Below are positions 43,082 to 51,177 of a stretch of 64,000 bases of DNA, in pieces. This DNA is from Treponema sp. (GTDB lineage Bacteria > Spirochaetota > Spirochaetia > Treponematales > Treponemataceae), in NCBI GenBank assembly GCA_017484285.1, contig JAFUTH010000005.1, forward strand, positions 219,329 to 283,328, written 5' to 3'. Both the position numbers and the translations under genes were made by a program. How positions within the stretch are numbered: position 1 is the first letter of the stretch; each line of letters begins with the position of its first letter. Under the pieces are notes generated by a model. That model saw only the letters and a program-made list of their open reading frames with translations, was not told where the DNA came from and did no database searches.

Positions 43082-43603
43082 ATGAACAATTTAATAAGTG
43101 ATTTTATTGAAAAAAATGCAATCGATGCTTTGGAAACATTGCTCGCTTCTTCAGATTCTGCCGAAATCGCAAAATCAGCCCCCGTGGTCGCTTCGCAGTT
43201 TGGAAGCGGTTTTGATATTTCATCAGACGAAAACGTCAAAAAACTGATTACATCGTTCAAAAAGAATCTCACTCTGCTCATTCAAAAAACATGGGTCGAC
43301 CATTCCGACATCTCCCTCAAAGAAGAAATCTTAGTCAAACTCGAAAAATACTGCGCTTCCATCGAAGAGAACAAATGGGCTGACGTGTTCGCGTCGTTCA
43401 CAAAAATCTTGGACGAAGTGATTTACCTCATGTTCGGCTCAATGGCAAAAACGCCCGACTTCGCCGAATATGCGCTCCGCATTGACCCCGAGTTCGGCAT
43501 TTTCTGGTGGTATGTCAAAAGCCTGCCCGCCACAAACGACTGGTCAAACGAAAAAAACAAAGCGGTCATGCTGATTGCAATGTTCTTCCTTGCGAATTAC
43601 TAA
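43082..43603 (+). CDS. Conserved-looking hypothetical protein upstream of proA
   Basis: The 173-residue soluble protein is mostly helical and acidic (FIEKNAIDALETLLASSDSA, later KTWVDHSDISLKEEILVKLE) and has an aromatic patch FGIFWWYVKS. I do not recognise the family. It is the first gene after a promoter, and proA starts four bases after its stop, so it belongs to the proline operon transcript. No signal peptide or metal motif is visible. Confidence 0.6.
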   Translation: MNNLISDFIEKNAIDALETLLASSDSAEIAKSAPVVASQFGSGFDISSDENVKKLITSFKKNLTLLIQKTWVDHSDISLKEEILVKLEKYCASIEENKWADVFASFTKILDEVIYLMFGSMAKTPDFAEYALRIDPEFGIFWWYVKSLPATNDWSNEKNKAVMLIAMFFLANY

Positions 43604-43607
43604 GCCT

Positions 43608-44897
43608 ATGAATATTTCTGAAATCTGTGACAAATTGCGAACTGGAAGCGACACGCTCGCTTTGCAGACGGCTAGCCAAAAAAACATCGCGCTCGCGGCA
43701 GTCATTTCTTCTATTGCGCAGAACCGTGCCGCGATTCTTGCCGCGAATGCCGAAGATGTTGCCGTTGCCCGCGCAAAAGGCATGACGGAAAGCCTTGTTG
43801 AACGGCTCGCGCTCGACGACAAAAAAATCAACTCAATCATTGACTCAATCAAAATCATCATCTCGCAGACCGACCCAATCGGCGAAGAAACAAGCGGCTG
43901 GAAAACGCCGAACGGCATGACAATCCGCCAAGTACGCGTTCCGCTCGGCGTGGTGGCGATTATCTACGAAAGTCGCCCGAATGTCACCGCGGACGCGTTT
44001 GCGCTCGCCTACAAAAGCGGAAACGCAATCTTGCTCCGCGGCTCTTCAAGCGCATTAAAGTCAAACAAAGCAATCGTCAAGGCAATCAAAGACGGATTAA
44101 ATTCAGCGGAAGCACAAGGCTTCGGCGTTGCAAGCGCGATTGAGCTTGCTCCCTGCGAAAGCCACGACGAAGTGCAAGAAATCCTCACCGCCGTTGGCAA
44201 AGTCGATGTCGCGCTCCCCCGTGGCGGCGCAAAACTAATCAACATGGTCGTGGAAACGGCAAAAGTTCCCGTAATCCAAACAGGCGCGGGCGTGTGCCAC
44301 CTCTATGTGGACGAAAGCGCAAATCTCAGCATGGCAGAAGAAATCGCCTGGAACGCCAAAACCCAGCGCCCAGGAGCCTGCAACGCCATTGAGTGCATCT
44401 TAGTGAACGAAAAAGTAGCAAGCGATTTTCTTCCGCGTCTCGCAAAACGATTTGCGGGAAAAGTACAACTTCGTTGCGATGAAAAATCATATAAAATCTG
44501 TGCAAATCTGTGCGAATCTGTGGATACAAAATCTGGGGATACAAACATCATTCCCGCAGAAGAATCCGACTTCGGCTTTGAATTCCTCGACATGATTTGC
44601 GCCGTAAAAATCGTGCGCGATGTAAACGAGGCGATTTCCTACATCAACACGCACAACACGAAGCATTCAGAGTGCATCGTCACCGAAAATCGCGCGAATG
44701 CACGGCTCTTCCAGGCAAAAATCGATGCAGCATGCGTGTATGTCAATTCTTCAACGCGCTTCACTGACGGCGGCGAATTCGGCTTCGGCGCGGAACTCGG
44801 CATCTCAACGCAAAAGCTCCACGCCCGTGGTCCAATGGGAATCAAAGCCCTCACCACCACAAAATACTTAATCGACGGCGACGGGCAGGTACGGTAA
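43608..44897 (+). CDS. proA: Glutamate-5-semialdehyde dehydrogenase (gamma-glutamyl phosphate reductase)
   Basis: The 429-residue enzyme reduces gamma-glutamyl phosphate to glutamate semialdehyde with NADPH, the second step of proline synthesis. It shows VPLGVVAIIYESRPNVTADA, the active-site Cys in TQRPGACNAIE, and STRFTDGGEFGFGAELGIST, all typical. Between LRCDEKSY and the AEESDFGFEF segment a short stretch (KICANLCESVDTKSGDTN) is encoded by a repeat built from AAATCTGTG units. It falls in a loop that is variable in the family, so activity need not be lost. The start at 43608 is chosen from the alignment with other ProA proteins. Confidence 0.95.
   Translation: MNISEICDKLRTGSDTLALQTASQKNIALAAVISSIAQNRAAILAANAEDVAVARAKGMTESLVERLALDDKKINSIIDSIKIIISQTDPIGEETSGWKTPNGMTIRQVRVPLGVVAIIYESRPNVTADAFALAYKSGNAILLRGSSSALKSNKAIVKAIKDGLNSAEAQGFGVASAIELAPCESHDEVQEILTAVGKVDVALPRGGAKLINMVVETAKVPVIQTGAGVCHLYVDESANLSMAEEIAWNAKTQRPGACNAIECILVNEKVASDFLPRLAKRFAGKVQLRCDEKSYKICANLCESVDTKSGDTNIIPAEESDFGFEFLDMICAVKIVRDVNEAISYINTHNTKHSECIVTENRANARLFQAKIDAACVYVNSSTRFTDGGEFGFGAELGISTQKLHARGPMGIKALTTTKYLIDGDGQVR
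44491..44546. repeat. AAATCTGTG-type repeat inside proA
   Basis: Four imperfect units of (A/G)AATCTGTG or AATCTGGGG follow one another and end in two copies of GGATACAAA. The stretch is translated in frame within proA. Confidence 0.7.
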
Positions 44898-44898
44898 T

Positions 44899-45693
44899 AT
44901 GACAATCTCACAGGCGATGAATGAATCGCGCAAAATCGTAATCAAAATCGGCTCGAACACGCTCGCAAAGGCGGACGGCACGCAGAACACTGAATTCATG
45001 GCTTCGTTCGCGCGACAGTGCAAAAATCTCATTGCAAAGGGAAAGCAGCTCGTGGTCGTTTCTTCGGGCGCGCAGGTTTCGGGCGTTTCTACTTTGAAGG
45101 AATGGGCACGCAAAAAAGATGTTCACTTCCGACAGGCGTTGTGCGCAATCGGGCAGGTGGAGCTTATGGCTCAGTGGCGCAAGGCTTTTGCCGAGCAGGA
45201 TTTGCATATCGGGCAGCTTTTGTTCACCAAAGAAGATTTTGAGGACAATCATCGCTCGCTCAATATCCGAAACACGCTTTTCACGCTCGTTGACGAGGGC
45301 GTCGTTCCGATTATCAACGAAAACGACTCGGTTTCCACCGATGAATTCGCAATCGGCGACAACGACAACCTTTCGGCAATCACGGCGATTCTCTGGAGCG
45401 CGGATTTGCTCATTCTGTTCAGCGACATCGAGGGCGTTTTCACCGACAATCCCAAAACGAACCCCAAAGCCGAGCTGATTGAGCAAGTCGCCTCAATCGA
45501 AGATTTGCGCAAAAAAATCACAATCGGCGAAACAAACGCGTTTGGCACAGGCGGCATCGAAACAAAAATCCAAGCCGCCACCAAATCCACCAAATACGGA
45601 ATCCCGATGATTCTAGCCAACGGCGGAGAAGAAAACATTTTGGACAAATTGGCGGACGGAAGCGCGAGAGGAACGCTTTTCTTAGCAGAATAG
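44899..45693 (+). CDS. proB: Glutamate 5-kinase, short form without PUA domain
   Basis: The 264-residue protein is an amino-acid kinase that phosphorylates glutamate to start proline synthesis. It shows IVIKIGSNTLAKADG at the N-terminus, VVSSGAQVSG, the glutamate-binding INENDSV, the GDNDNLSAI motif and FGTGGIETKIQAA. E. coli ProB has an additional C-terminal PUA domain (367 residues); this form ends after the kinase domain, as in several other bacteria. The start lies one base after the proA stop. Feedback inhibition by proline acts on the kinase domain and may be retained. Confidence 0.95.
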   Translation: MTISQAMNESRKIVIKIGSNTLAKADGTQNTEFMASFARQCKNLIAKGKQLVVVSSGAQVSGVSTLKEWARKKDVHFRQALCAIGQVELMAQWRKAFAEQDLHIGQLLFTKEDFEDNHRSLNIRNTLFTLVDEGVVPIINENDSVSTDEFAIGDNDNLSAITAILWSADLLILFSDIEGVFTDNPKTNPKAELIEQVASIEDLRKKITIGETNAFGTGGIETKIQAATKSTKYGIPMILANGGEENILDKLADGSARGTLFLAE

Positions 45694-45702
45694 GAGCAAA
45701 AA

Positions 45703-46500
45703 ATGACAATTTCTTGTATTGGAACTGGCGCGATGGGCGGCGCGATTATGCGAGCCGTTTGCGCTCTTACGAGCAAATTCGATGTTTCACAAATCAAAGT
45801 GACCGACAAAAACGCGGAAGCAGGCAAAAAGTTCGCCGCAGAAAACGGATGCACATTCGTTGCCACGAACAAAGAAGCCCTCGCTTCAAAATACATTTTT
45901 CTGGCGGTAAAACCGCAGTTCTTGGGCGATGTGTTTGACGAAATCAAAGACGCGATTCCCGCTGATTCAGTTGTGATTTCTATGGCGGCGGGCGTAAAGC
46001 TCGAAAAATTGCAGAATTTCGCCCCGAAAGCGCGATTCGTGCGCATGATGCCGAATGTGTGCGCCCAGATTGGACAGGCAATGACCGCCGTCACAAAAAG
46101 CGCGTCTGTCACCGCCGAAGAATTTGCAGAACTCAAAGAAATTTTGAGCGCGGCGGGCAAGGTCGAGGAAGTGCCCGAAAAACTCATGGATTGCGTGACG
46201 GCTGTAAGCGGAAGCGGTCCTGCGTTCGTGTTTATGTTCATTGAAGCCCTTGCCGATGCCGCCGTCCGTTGTGGAATGCCGCGCGCCCAAGCCTACACTT
46301 ACGCCGCGCAGACGGTTTACGGCTCTGCGGGAATGGTTTTGCAAAGCGGAACGCACCCCGCCGTTCTCAAAGACATGGTGTGCTCGCCCGCGGGCACAAC
46401 GATTGAAGGCGTTGCCGCACTTGAAAAAAATAATTTCAGAAATGCGGTAATCGAAGCCGTCACCGCCGCATGTGACCGCTCAATCGCACTCGGAAAATAA
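45703..46500 (+). CDS. proC: Pyrroline-5-carboxylate reductase
   Basis: The 265-residue protein has the Rossmann start ISCIGTGAMGGAIMRA, the FVRMMPNVCAQIGQAM motif and the C-terminal VSGSGPAFVFMFIEALADAA signature of ProC. It reduces pyrroline-5-carboxylate to proline, the last step of the pathway begun by ProB and ProA. AGGAG precedes the ATG, nine bases after the proB stop, so proA-proB-proC form one operon encoding the full glutamate-to-proline route. Confidence 0.95.
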   Translation: MTISCIGTGAMGGAIMRAVCALTSKFDVSQIKVTDKNAEAGKKFAAENGCTFVATNKEALASKYIFLAVKPQFLGDVFDEIKDAIPADSVVISMAAGVKLEKLQNFAPKARFVRMMPNVCAQIGQAMTAVTKSASVTAEEFAELKEILSAAGKVEEVPEKLMDCVTAVSGSGPAFVFMFIEALADAAVRCGMPRAQAYTYAAQTVYGSAGMVLQSGTHPAVLKDMVCSPAGTTIEGVAALEKNNFRNAVIEAVTAACDRSIALGK

Positions 46501-46505
46501 ATTCC

Positions 46506-46602
46506 CACACACAAAATTTCTTCATGAATTTTGTGTGTGCGGTGAATAACCGCCTATTCACCGCATATTTTGCGGTAATTAACTTGCTATTTACCGCAAA
46601 AT
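46506..46602. promoter_or_regulatory. Three consecutive palindromes between proC and fic
   Basis: First is a 13-pair hairpin CACACACAAAATT/AATTTTGTGTGTG (46506-46539), a possible end signal for the proline operon though without a T-run. Then come GCGGTGAATA/TATTCACCGC (46539-46564) and ATTTTGCGGTAA/TTACCGCAAAAT (46567-46602). The last two share the core GCGGT(G/A)A(A/T)T and overlap the fic promoter, so they look like repressor-binding sites. Confidence 0.7.
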
Positions 46603-46612
46603 CGCCTAGAAT
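46584..46612 (+). promoter_or_regulatory. Promoter of fic, overlapped by a palindrome
   Basis: TTGCTA (46584-46589), a 17-base spacer and TAGAAT (46607-46612). The ATG at 46619 follows six bases later without a Shine-Dalgarno sequence. The right arm of the palindrome lies in the spacer. Confidence 0.65.
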
Positions 46613-46618
46613 GTGGCT

Positions 46619-47851
46619 ATGTACATCTACGAGCACGAGTCTTGGCCGCATTTTTCTTACGATCCTCAAAAACTCTCCGCGCTTTTGGAGCAGTGCCATG
46701 TTGCGCAGGGGCGGCTTCTTTCAAAAATGGAGCTTTTGGGGCTTTCGCAAAAAGAAGACAAAATCTTGCTCACGATTTCAAACGATGTCATAAAATCAAG
46801 CGAAATCGAAGGCTTTCTTCTGAACAAGGAGCAAGTCCGCTCGTCAATCGCGCTGCGTCTCGGTCTTCAAAGTCAAAAATCGGTCAACACGGACAGAAAT
46901 GTGGACGCGGTGGTCGAAATGATGCTCAATGCCACACAACACTACGAAGAACCGCTCACTGAGGAACGGCTTTTTGGTTGGCACGCTTGCCTTTTTCCCA
47001 CGGGCTACAGCGGCATGAACAAAATCGAAGTCGCGCAGTACCGAACAAGCCCCATGCAAGTCGTTTCGGGTGCGCTTGGAAAGGAGACTGTTCCTATAAA
47101 TGAATCATCGCAGGAAACTTCAGTTTCCGAGAATGATTCATTAGTTCGCGAACGCGAACAAGTCGATAATCAAGTTTGCATGGCAAACTTGGCGTTAAAC
47201 GAGGCGCACCATTTTGCGACTCGTTTAAAAGCACATTACGAAGCCCTCGCCGCCGAAAAAGTTCCCGCTGAAATGAAAGCGTTCTTGGACTGGCTCAACT
47301 CAGAAAAGCAGGGCGACTCGCTCGTGAACGCGGCAATCGCGCACTTGTGGTTCGTCACGATTCATCCGTTCGATGACGGAAACGGACGAATCGCCCGCAC
47401 AATCGGCGACATGATGCTCTGCCGAAGCGACCGCACGAATCTGCGCTTTTACAGCATGTCGAATCAAATCTCGCTCGACAAAAAAAATTACTATGATATT
47501 CTCGAAAAGACTCAGCACGGTTCGCTCGACATCACCGAATGGCTCGAATGGTTTTTGCGCTGTCTTCAAAAAGCCCTTGACGAAAGCTATGCCGAAACCG
47601 AAGCCGTGCTCAAAAAATACTCGTTCTTGCAGGAAATCTCGCACATTCAGCTGAACGCCCGCCAGTTGCTTATGCTCGAAAAACTCACTTCTGGAGAATG
47701 GTTTGGCGTTTTGAACAGCTCGAAATGGGCGAAAATCGCAAAATGCTCCACCGACACCGCCCTGCGCGACATCTCTGACCTTATGCAAAAAGGCATTTTG
47801 GAGAAAGAGCCAACGGCGGGCGGACGAAGCACGAATTACCGATTGAAATAA
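46619..47851 (+). CDS. Fic family protein (AMPylase) with repeat-derived insertion and C-terminal winged helix
   Basis: The 410-residue protein has the complete Fic motif HPFDDGNGRIAR (catalytic His about residue 249) and an N-terminal inhibitory motif SSEIEG at residues 60-65, which makes it a class II Fic enzyme held inactive by its own helix. It would transfer AMP from ATP to a protein target. The C-terminal 70 residues (LNARQLLMLEKLTSGEWFGV, then CSTDTALRDISDLMQKGILE) form a winged helix-turn-helix, so the protein may regulate its own promoter. About 47 residues between GALGKETV and HYEALAAEKVPAEM are foreign to the family and come from a palindrome-rich insert. The frame is kept, so activity may survive. 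Confidence 0.88.
   Translation: MYIYEHESWPHFSYDPQKLSALLEQCHVAQGRLLSKMELLGLSQKEDKILLTISNDVIKSSEIEGFLLNKEQVRSSIALRLGLQSQKSVNTDRNVDAVVEMMLNATQHYEEPLTEERLFGWHACLFPTGYSGMNKIEVAQYRTSPMQVVSGALGKETVPINESSQETSVSENDSLVREREQVDNQVCMANLALNEAHHFATRLKAHYEALAAEKVPAEMKAFLDWLNSEKQGDSLVNAAIAHLWFVTIHPFDDGNGRIARTIGDMMLCRSDRTNLRFYSMSNQISLDKKNYYDILEKTQHGSLDITEWLEWFLRCLQKALDESYAETEAVLKKYSFLQEISHIQLNARQLLMLEKLTSGEWFGVLNSSKWAKIAKCSTDTALRDISDLMQKGILEKEPTAGGRSTNYRLK
47093..47233. repeat. 141-base insert made of five hairpins inside fic
   Basis: The perfect hairpins are TGAATCAT/ATGATTCA (47101-47140), enclosing GGAAACT/AGTTTCC (47113-47128); then GTTCGCG-aa-CGCGAAC (47144-47159), CAAGTTTGC-atg-GCAAACTTG (47171-47191) and TTAAACGAG/CTCGTTTAA (47195-47228). 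The insert is exactly 47 codons and keeps the frame. Confidence 0.8.
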
Positions 47852-47852
47852 A

Positions 47853-47894
47853 AAAGAGGGAACGCCACCTTTCAAAAGGTTGCTTTCCCTCTTT
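47853..47894. terminator. Bidirectional terminator between fic and the secreted-protein gene
   Basis: AAAGAGGGAA (47853-47862) pairs with TTTCCCTCTTT (47884-47894), with an inner CCTTT/AAAGG. T-runs exist on both strands and both flanking genes converge on it. Confidence 0.85.
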
Positions 47895-47915
47895 CAATCT
47901 CCTATGGTCTAGGAA

Positions 47916-48491
47916 TTAGTTCTTCGCCTTGATGGTGACGATGCGTGAGCCCTGAACGAGGATTCGGTATGTTCCTGCCGGAGCGTTCTGCAACGTGATT
48001 GTTTTGACCGGGTTGTCCTGGTCGAGGTTGTCAACTGCGAGGAGCTGAGTTTCGCCCTGTTTTACAACAACACAGCGGCTTGGTTCTGCACCACCGTTTC
48101 CTGTAACGCCGAATTCGATTGTAGCAGCATCATCGATAGTGAATGCATATTCAGCCTTGCGCTTTTTCTCGATGTTCTCGATGTTTGCAGATGAACCGTT
48201 GTTGTGATAGATAGCGGTAACGCCGTTCTCTGTCTTGAATTTTGCCTCACCTTTGATGATTTCGAATTTTGCGCCTTTGACAGAGCCTGTTCCAGACGGG
48301 ATTTCAGCCGGTTTAGAAATGATTGTCATGTCCTCGCCGATTTTGCATCCCTTTGGTCGACCATTCCATGAATAGGTAGCGTCAACGCTTCCTGCGTTTG
48401 CAGGGGTAGCCTTCAAATCAGCAGATTCCTGAGCGAAAACCATTCCGCCAATCAACAATGCAGCAACTGCAAGTCCAAGTCTTTTTAACAT
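47916..48491 (-). CDS. Secreted protein, unknown function
   Basis: The 191-residue protein has a signal peptide (MLKRLGLAVAALLIGGMVFA, cleavage before QES). The mature part is beta-rich, with a jelly-roll-like pattern (AEYAFTIDDAATIEFGVTGN, later APAGTYRILVQGSRIVTIKA) that resembles small carbohydrate-binding or lectin-like domains. This is a resemblance, not an identification. AAAGGAGG precedes the ATG by nine bases, one of the best ribosome sites in the window, which suggests high expression. It is divergent from the IlvY-like regulator. Confidence 0.65.
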   Translation of the reverse strand: MLKRLGLAVAALLIGGMVFAQESADLKATPANAGSVDATYSWNGRPKGCKIGEDMTIISKPAEIPSGTGSVKGAKFEIIKGEAKFKTENGVTAIYHNNGSSANIENIEKKRKAEYAFTIDDAATIEFGVTGNGGAEPSRCVVVKQGETQLLAVDNLDQDNPVKTITLQNAPAGTYRILVQGSRIVTIKAKN

Positions 48492-48624
48492 TTTATTAAT
48501 GCCTCCTTTATAAAAATGCCTAAAAGCATTGCATCAAATCTCTGCTGAATATGTTGCAGACTTTTTTCAAATTTCTGTTCTTTTTGCAAATTTCTGTTGC
48601 ATAGAAACAATCTGCCGTTTTGCA

Positions 48625-48630
48625 TATAAT
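48625..48630 (+). promoter_or_regulatory. Perfect -10 box directly before the IlvY-like start
   Basis: TATAAT ends six bases before the ATG at 48637; no convincing -35 box was found at 16-18 bases. The divergent region also holds repeated TTGCA(T/A/G) words at about 48528, 48554, 48584 and 48597, possible LysR-type binding sites. Confidence 0.45.
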
Positions 48631-48636
48631 CAGCAC

Positions 48637-49530
48637 ATGGATTTTTTCGAGCTAAACGCATTTTTGAATCTCTCTCAGACGCTCCACTTTGCGCACACGG
48701 CGGAAAAGGTGAACTTAAGCCCGTCTGCGCTGAGCCGTCTGATTTCGCGCCTTGAAGACGAGGCGGGAACGAGCCTTTTGGAGCGCAACAACCGCGAAGT
48801 AAAGCTCACGCCTGCGGGCGCGGATTTTGCCCGCTTTGCGAAAAAATGCCTTGAAGAGCAAGAAGACATTTTCAACGCGTTTCGTGCAAACGGCGATGAG
48901 GTTTCAGGCTCGCTCCATGTGTACGCGTCGGTCACGGCATGCTATTCGATTATGCCGCCGTTCTTAAAATCGCTCTCCGAAAAATATCCGAAAATCCACC
49001 TTGAAATCGAGACGGGCGACCCGGCGGGCGCGGTGAATGCCGTAAAAGAAGGCAGAGCCGAGCTTGCCGTCGCCGCGATTCCCGAGTCGGGGCTTTCGGG
49101 CTTTGACACGCTCCCCGTTCGGCGCACTCCGCTCGTTTTTGCCGCAAGCACGGGCAGCGCGTGGGAAAAAGCCGCGGGAAGCCCGCAGGACATCGTTTCT
49201 TCCGTGCCGCTCATTCTGCCAAAAACGGGCTTGGCGCGCGAGCGGTTCGACACCTGGGTTTCAAGCCGCAATGTAAAGCCCGTGATTGCCGCCGAAACCG
49301 AAGGCAACGAGGCGATTATGGCACTCGTCCAGCTCGGAATCGGAATCGGCTTGATTCCGCACATTGTGCTCACGAACGGGCCGTACAACACGGGATTTTC
49401 CTGCCTTTCTGCGGGAAACGCGCTCGGCTATTACGAGGTCGGCTTTATTCAAAAGAAAGAAATTTCTGGGAGCGAGTCGGTGAAGCGAATCCGCCATGCT
49501 GTGAATGAAATTCTTTCAACTATGAGATAA
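48637..49530 (+). CDS. LysR-family regulator, IlvY-like
   Basis: The 297-residue protein has an N-terminal LysR helix-turn-helix (MDFFELNAFLNLSQTLHFAH, then VNLSPSALSRLISRLEDEAG) and a periplasmic-binding-like effector domain. It resembles E. coli IlvY in SLHVYASVTACYSIMPPFL, TGDPAGAVNAVKEGRAELAV and ALVQLGIGIGLIPHIVL. IlvY activates ilvC in response to acetolactate and acetohydroxybutyrate. Here no ilvC is adjacent; the divergent gene encodes a secreted protein, so either the targets are elsewhere or the ligand differs. A -10 box six bases before the ATG suggests a leaderless mRNA. Confidence 0.82.
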   Translation: MDFFELNAFLNLSQTLHFAHTAEKVNLSPSALSRLISRLEDEAGTSLLERNNREVKLTPAGADFARFAKKCLEEQEDIFNAFRANGDEVSGSLHVYASVTACYSIMPPFLKSLSEKYPKIHLEIETGDPAGAVNAVKEGRAELAVAAIPESGLSGFDTLPVRRTPLVFAASTGSAWEKAAGSPQDIVSSVPLILPKTGLARERFDTWVSSRNVKPVIAAETEGNEAIMALVQLGIGIGLIPHIVLTNGPYNTGFSCLSAGNALGYYEVGFIQKKEISGSESVKRIRHAVNEILSTMR

Positions 49531-49549
49531 AAACACTATAATTCTTTCT

Positions 49550-51172
49550 ATGACGACTGACATTTCGATTACCGTAAAGCCAAACGAAGAAAAAAATACG
49601 GCTCTCATTGACGCGGAAATTGCGCGTGCGCTTGAAAAAAAGGGAATCAGCGCGAAAAAAGGCGACATTACGAGCGTCTTTGTAAAAAAATCGATTGACG
49701 CGCGGCACGGGCAGATAAAAATCCTCTTGCGATACAAAGTGTACATCGGCGAAAAACCGAACGGAGACGGCGAATTTTTGCCCTCATGGAAAAAGGCTGA
49801 CGGAAAACGGCGCGTCGTGATTGTCGGCTCAGGGCCTGCTGGCTTGTACGCGGCATTCCGATTGCTCGAAGACGGCATCACGCCGATTTTAGTTGAGCGC
49901 GGAAGCTGCACCGACGAGCGCAAAGGCGACATCACGGCTCTCGAAAGCGACGGAACGCTCAACGCGCAGTCGAATTTCTGCTTCGGCGAGGGCGGAGCGG
50001 GCACTTTCTCTGACGGAAAATTGTACACGCGGAGCAACAAGCGCGGCGACATCGGGAAAATCTACCGCATTTTCGTGGAATTCGGCGCACCCGAAAAAAT
50101 CATGACTGACGCGCACCCGCACATCGGCACGGACAAACTTCCCGGAATCATCAGCGGAATGCGCAAAAAAATCATCGAGCTGGGCGGAGAATTCCACTTC
50201 GACACGCTCTGCACGGATTTGATTGCAGAGCGGTCATTGAGCGGAGTCGAAATGACGGCAAAAGGCATTCGCACAAAAAACCTCAAAACGGGCGCGGAAT
50301 CGGAATTGCTCGGCGACGCGGTGATTCTTGCGACGGGGCATTCGGCGGTGGACATCTACAAAATGATTGCGCGGATTTCGCCGTCTTCCCTCGAAGCAAA
50401 AACATTCGCGGTGGGCGTTCGCGTGGAGCATCCCCGTGCGCTCATTGACGCAATCCAATTCCACGGAAAAGAAATGCCCGAAGCGGCAGAATATCGGCTT
50501 ACCACGCAGGTGGACGGGCGCGGCGTGTACAGCTTTTGCATGTGCCCCGGCGGCTACATCGTTCCCTGCGCCACGGCGGAAAACCAAATCGTCATAAACG
50601 GCATGTCAGGCTCGGGACGAAACAGCAAATGGAGCGATTCGGCGATTGTCGTTGAACGCCGCCCCGAAGACATTCCCAGAGAATCTGCCGAAAAAGCGGC
50701 TGCCGACGGTTGCCCTGCCCTCGCGGGATTGTACTGGCGAACGGCACTCGAAGAAGAGACCTTCCGCCACGGAAAGGGTCAGTTCGCGCCCGCGCAAAAG
50801 CTCACCGATTTTTTGAGTCACAAAGATTCAACGGAACTTCCAGAAACGAGCTACAAGCCCGGAGTGGTCGCAAGCCGCCTCGACGATTGGCTTCCCGCAG
50901 AAATTTCCGAGCGGCTTCAAAAAGCGTTCCGCGACTTCGACAAAAACATGCACGGCTTCGTGTGTGACGACGCGCTCCTTATCGCGACCGAAAGCCGCAC
51001 CAGCACCCCCGTCCGCATTTTGCGCGACAAAGAAACGCTCGAATGCACGGGAATCGCAAACCTCTACCCCTCAGGCGAAGGTTCGGGCTACTCAGGCGGC
51101 ATCGGCTCTTCGGCAATGGACGGAGAAAAAGTTGCGGGGAAGATAAGTGAGAAGTTAGGAGTGAGGAGTTAG
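49550..51172 (+). CDS. FAD-dependent dehydrogenase (COG2509 type)
   Basis: The 540-residue flavoprotein has an N-terminal small domain (about 1-85), the FAD-binding GSGPAGLYAAFRLLEDG at about residue 93, the conserved SNFCFGEGGAGTFSDGKLYT, GDAVILATGHSA and the C-terminal YPSGEGSGYSGGIGSSAMDG. This is the pattern of a widespread family of predicted FAD-dependent dehydrogenases whose substrate is unknown. A perfect TATAAT (49537-49542) ends seven bases before the ATG, again a leaderless design. A mini-hairpin repeat at 50233-50256 is translated as part of the protein (RSLSGVEMT). Confidence 0.85.
   Translation: MTTDISITVKPNEEKNTALIDAEIARALEKKGISAKKGDITSVFVKKSIDARHGQIKILLRYKVYIGEKPNGDGEFLPSWKKADGKRRVVIVGSGPAGLYAAFRLLEDGITPILVERGSCTDERKGDITALESDGTLNAQSNFCFGEGGAGTFSDGKLYTRSNKRGDIGKIYRIFVEFGAPEKIMTDAHPHIGTDKLPGIISGMRKKIIELGGEFHFDTLCTDLIAERSLSGVEMTAKGIRTKNLKTGAESELLGDAVILATGHSAVDIYKMIARISPSSLEAKTFAVGVRVEHPRALIDAIQFHGKEMPEAAEYRLTTQVDGRGVYSFCMCPGGYIVPCATAENQIVINGMSGSGRNSKWSDSAIVVERRPEDIPRESAEKAAADGCPALAGLYWRTALEEETFRHGKGQFAPAQKLTDFLSHKDSTELPETSYKPGVVASRLDDWLPAEISERLQKAFRDFDKNMHGFVCDDALLIATESRTSTPVRILRDKETLECTGIANLYPSGEGSGYSGGIGSSAMDGEKVAGKISEKLGVRS
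50233..50256. repeat. Mini-hairpin repeat, copy 2 (in the FAD dehydrogenase)
   Basis: The arms GTCATT/AATGAC enclose the 12-base loop GAGCGGAGTCGA, identical to the loop at 19580-19603, where the arms are GTGGTT/AACCAC. Confidence 0.7.
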
Positions 51173-51177
51173 AAGTT

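Noticed and set aside
46506..46539. The 13-pair hairpin behind proC as a confident terminator
   Set aside because: It is stable but lacks the T-run, so it is listed only as part of the palindrome cluster.
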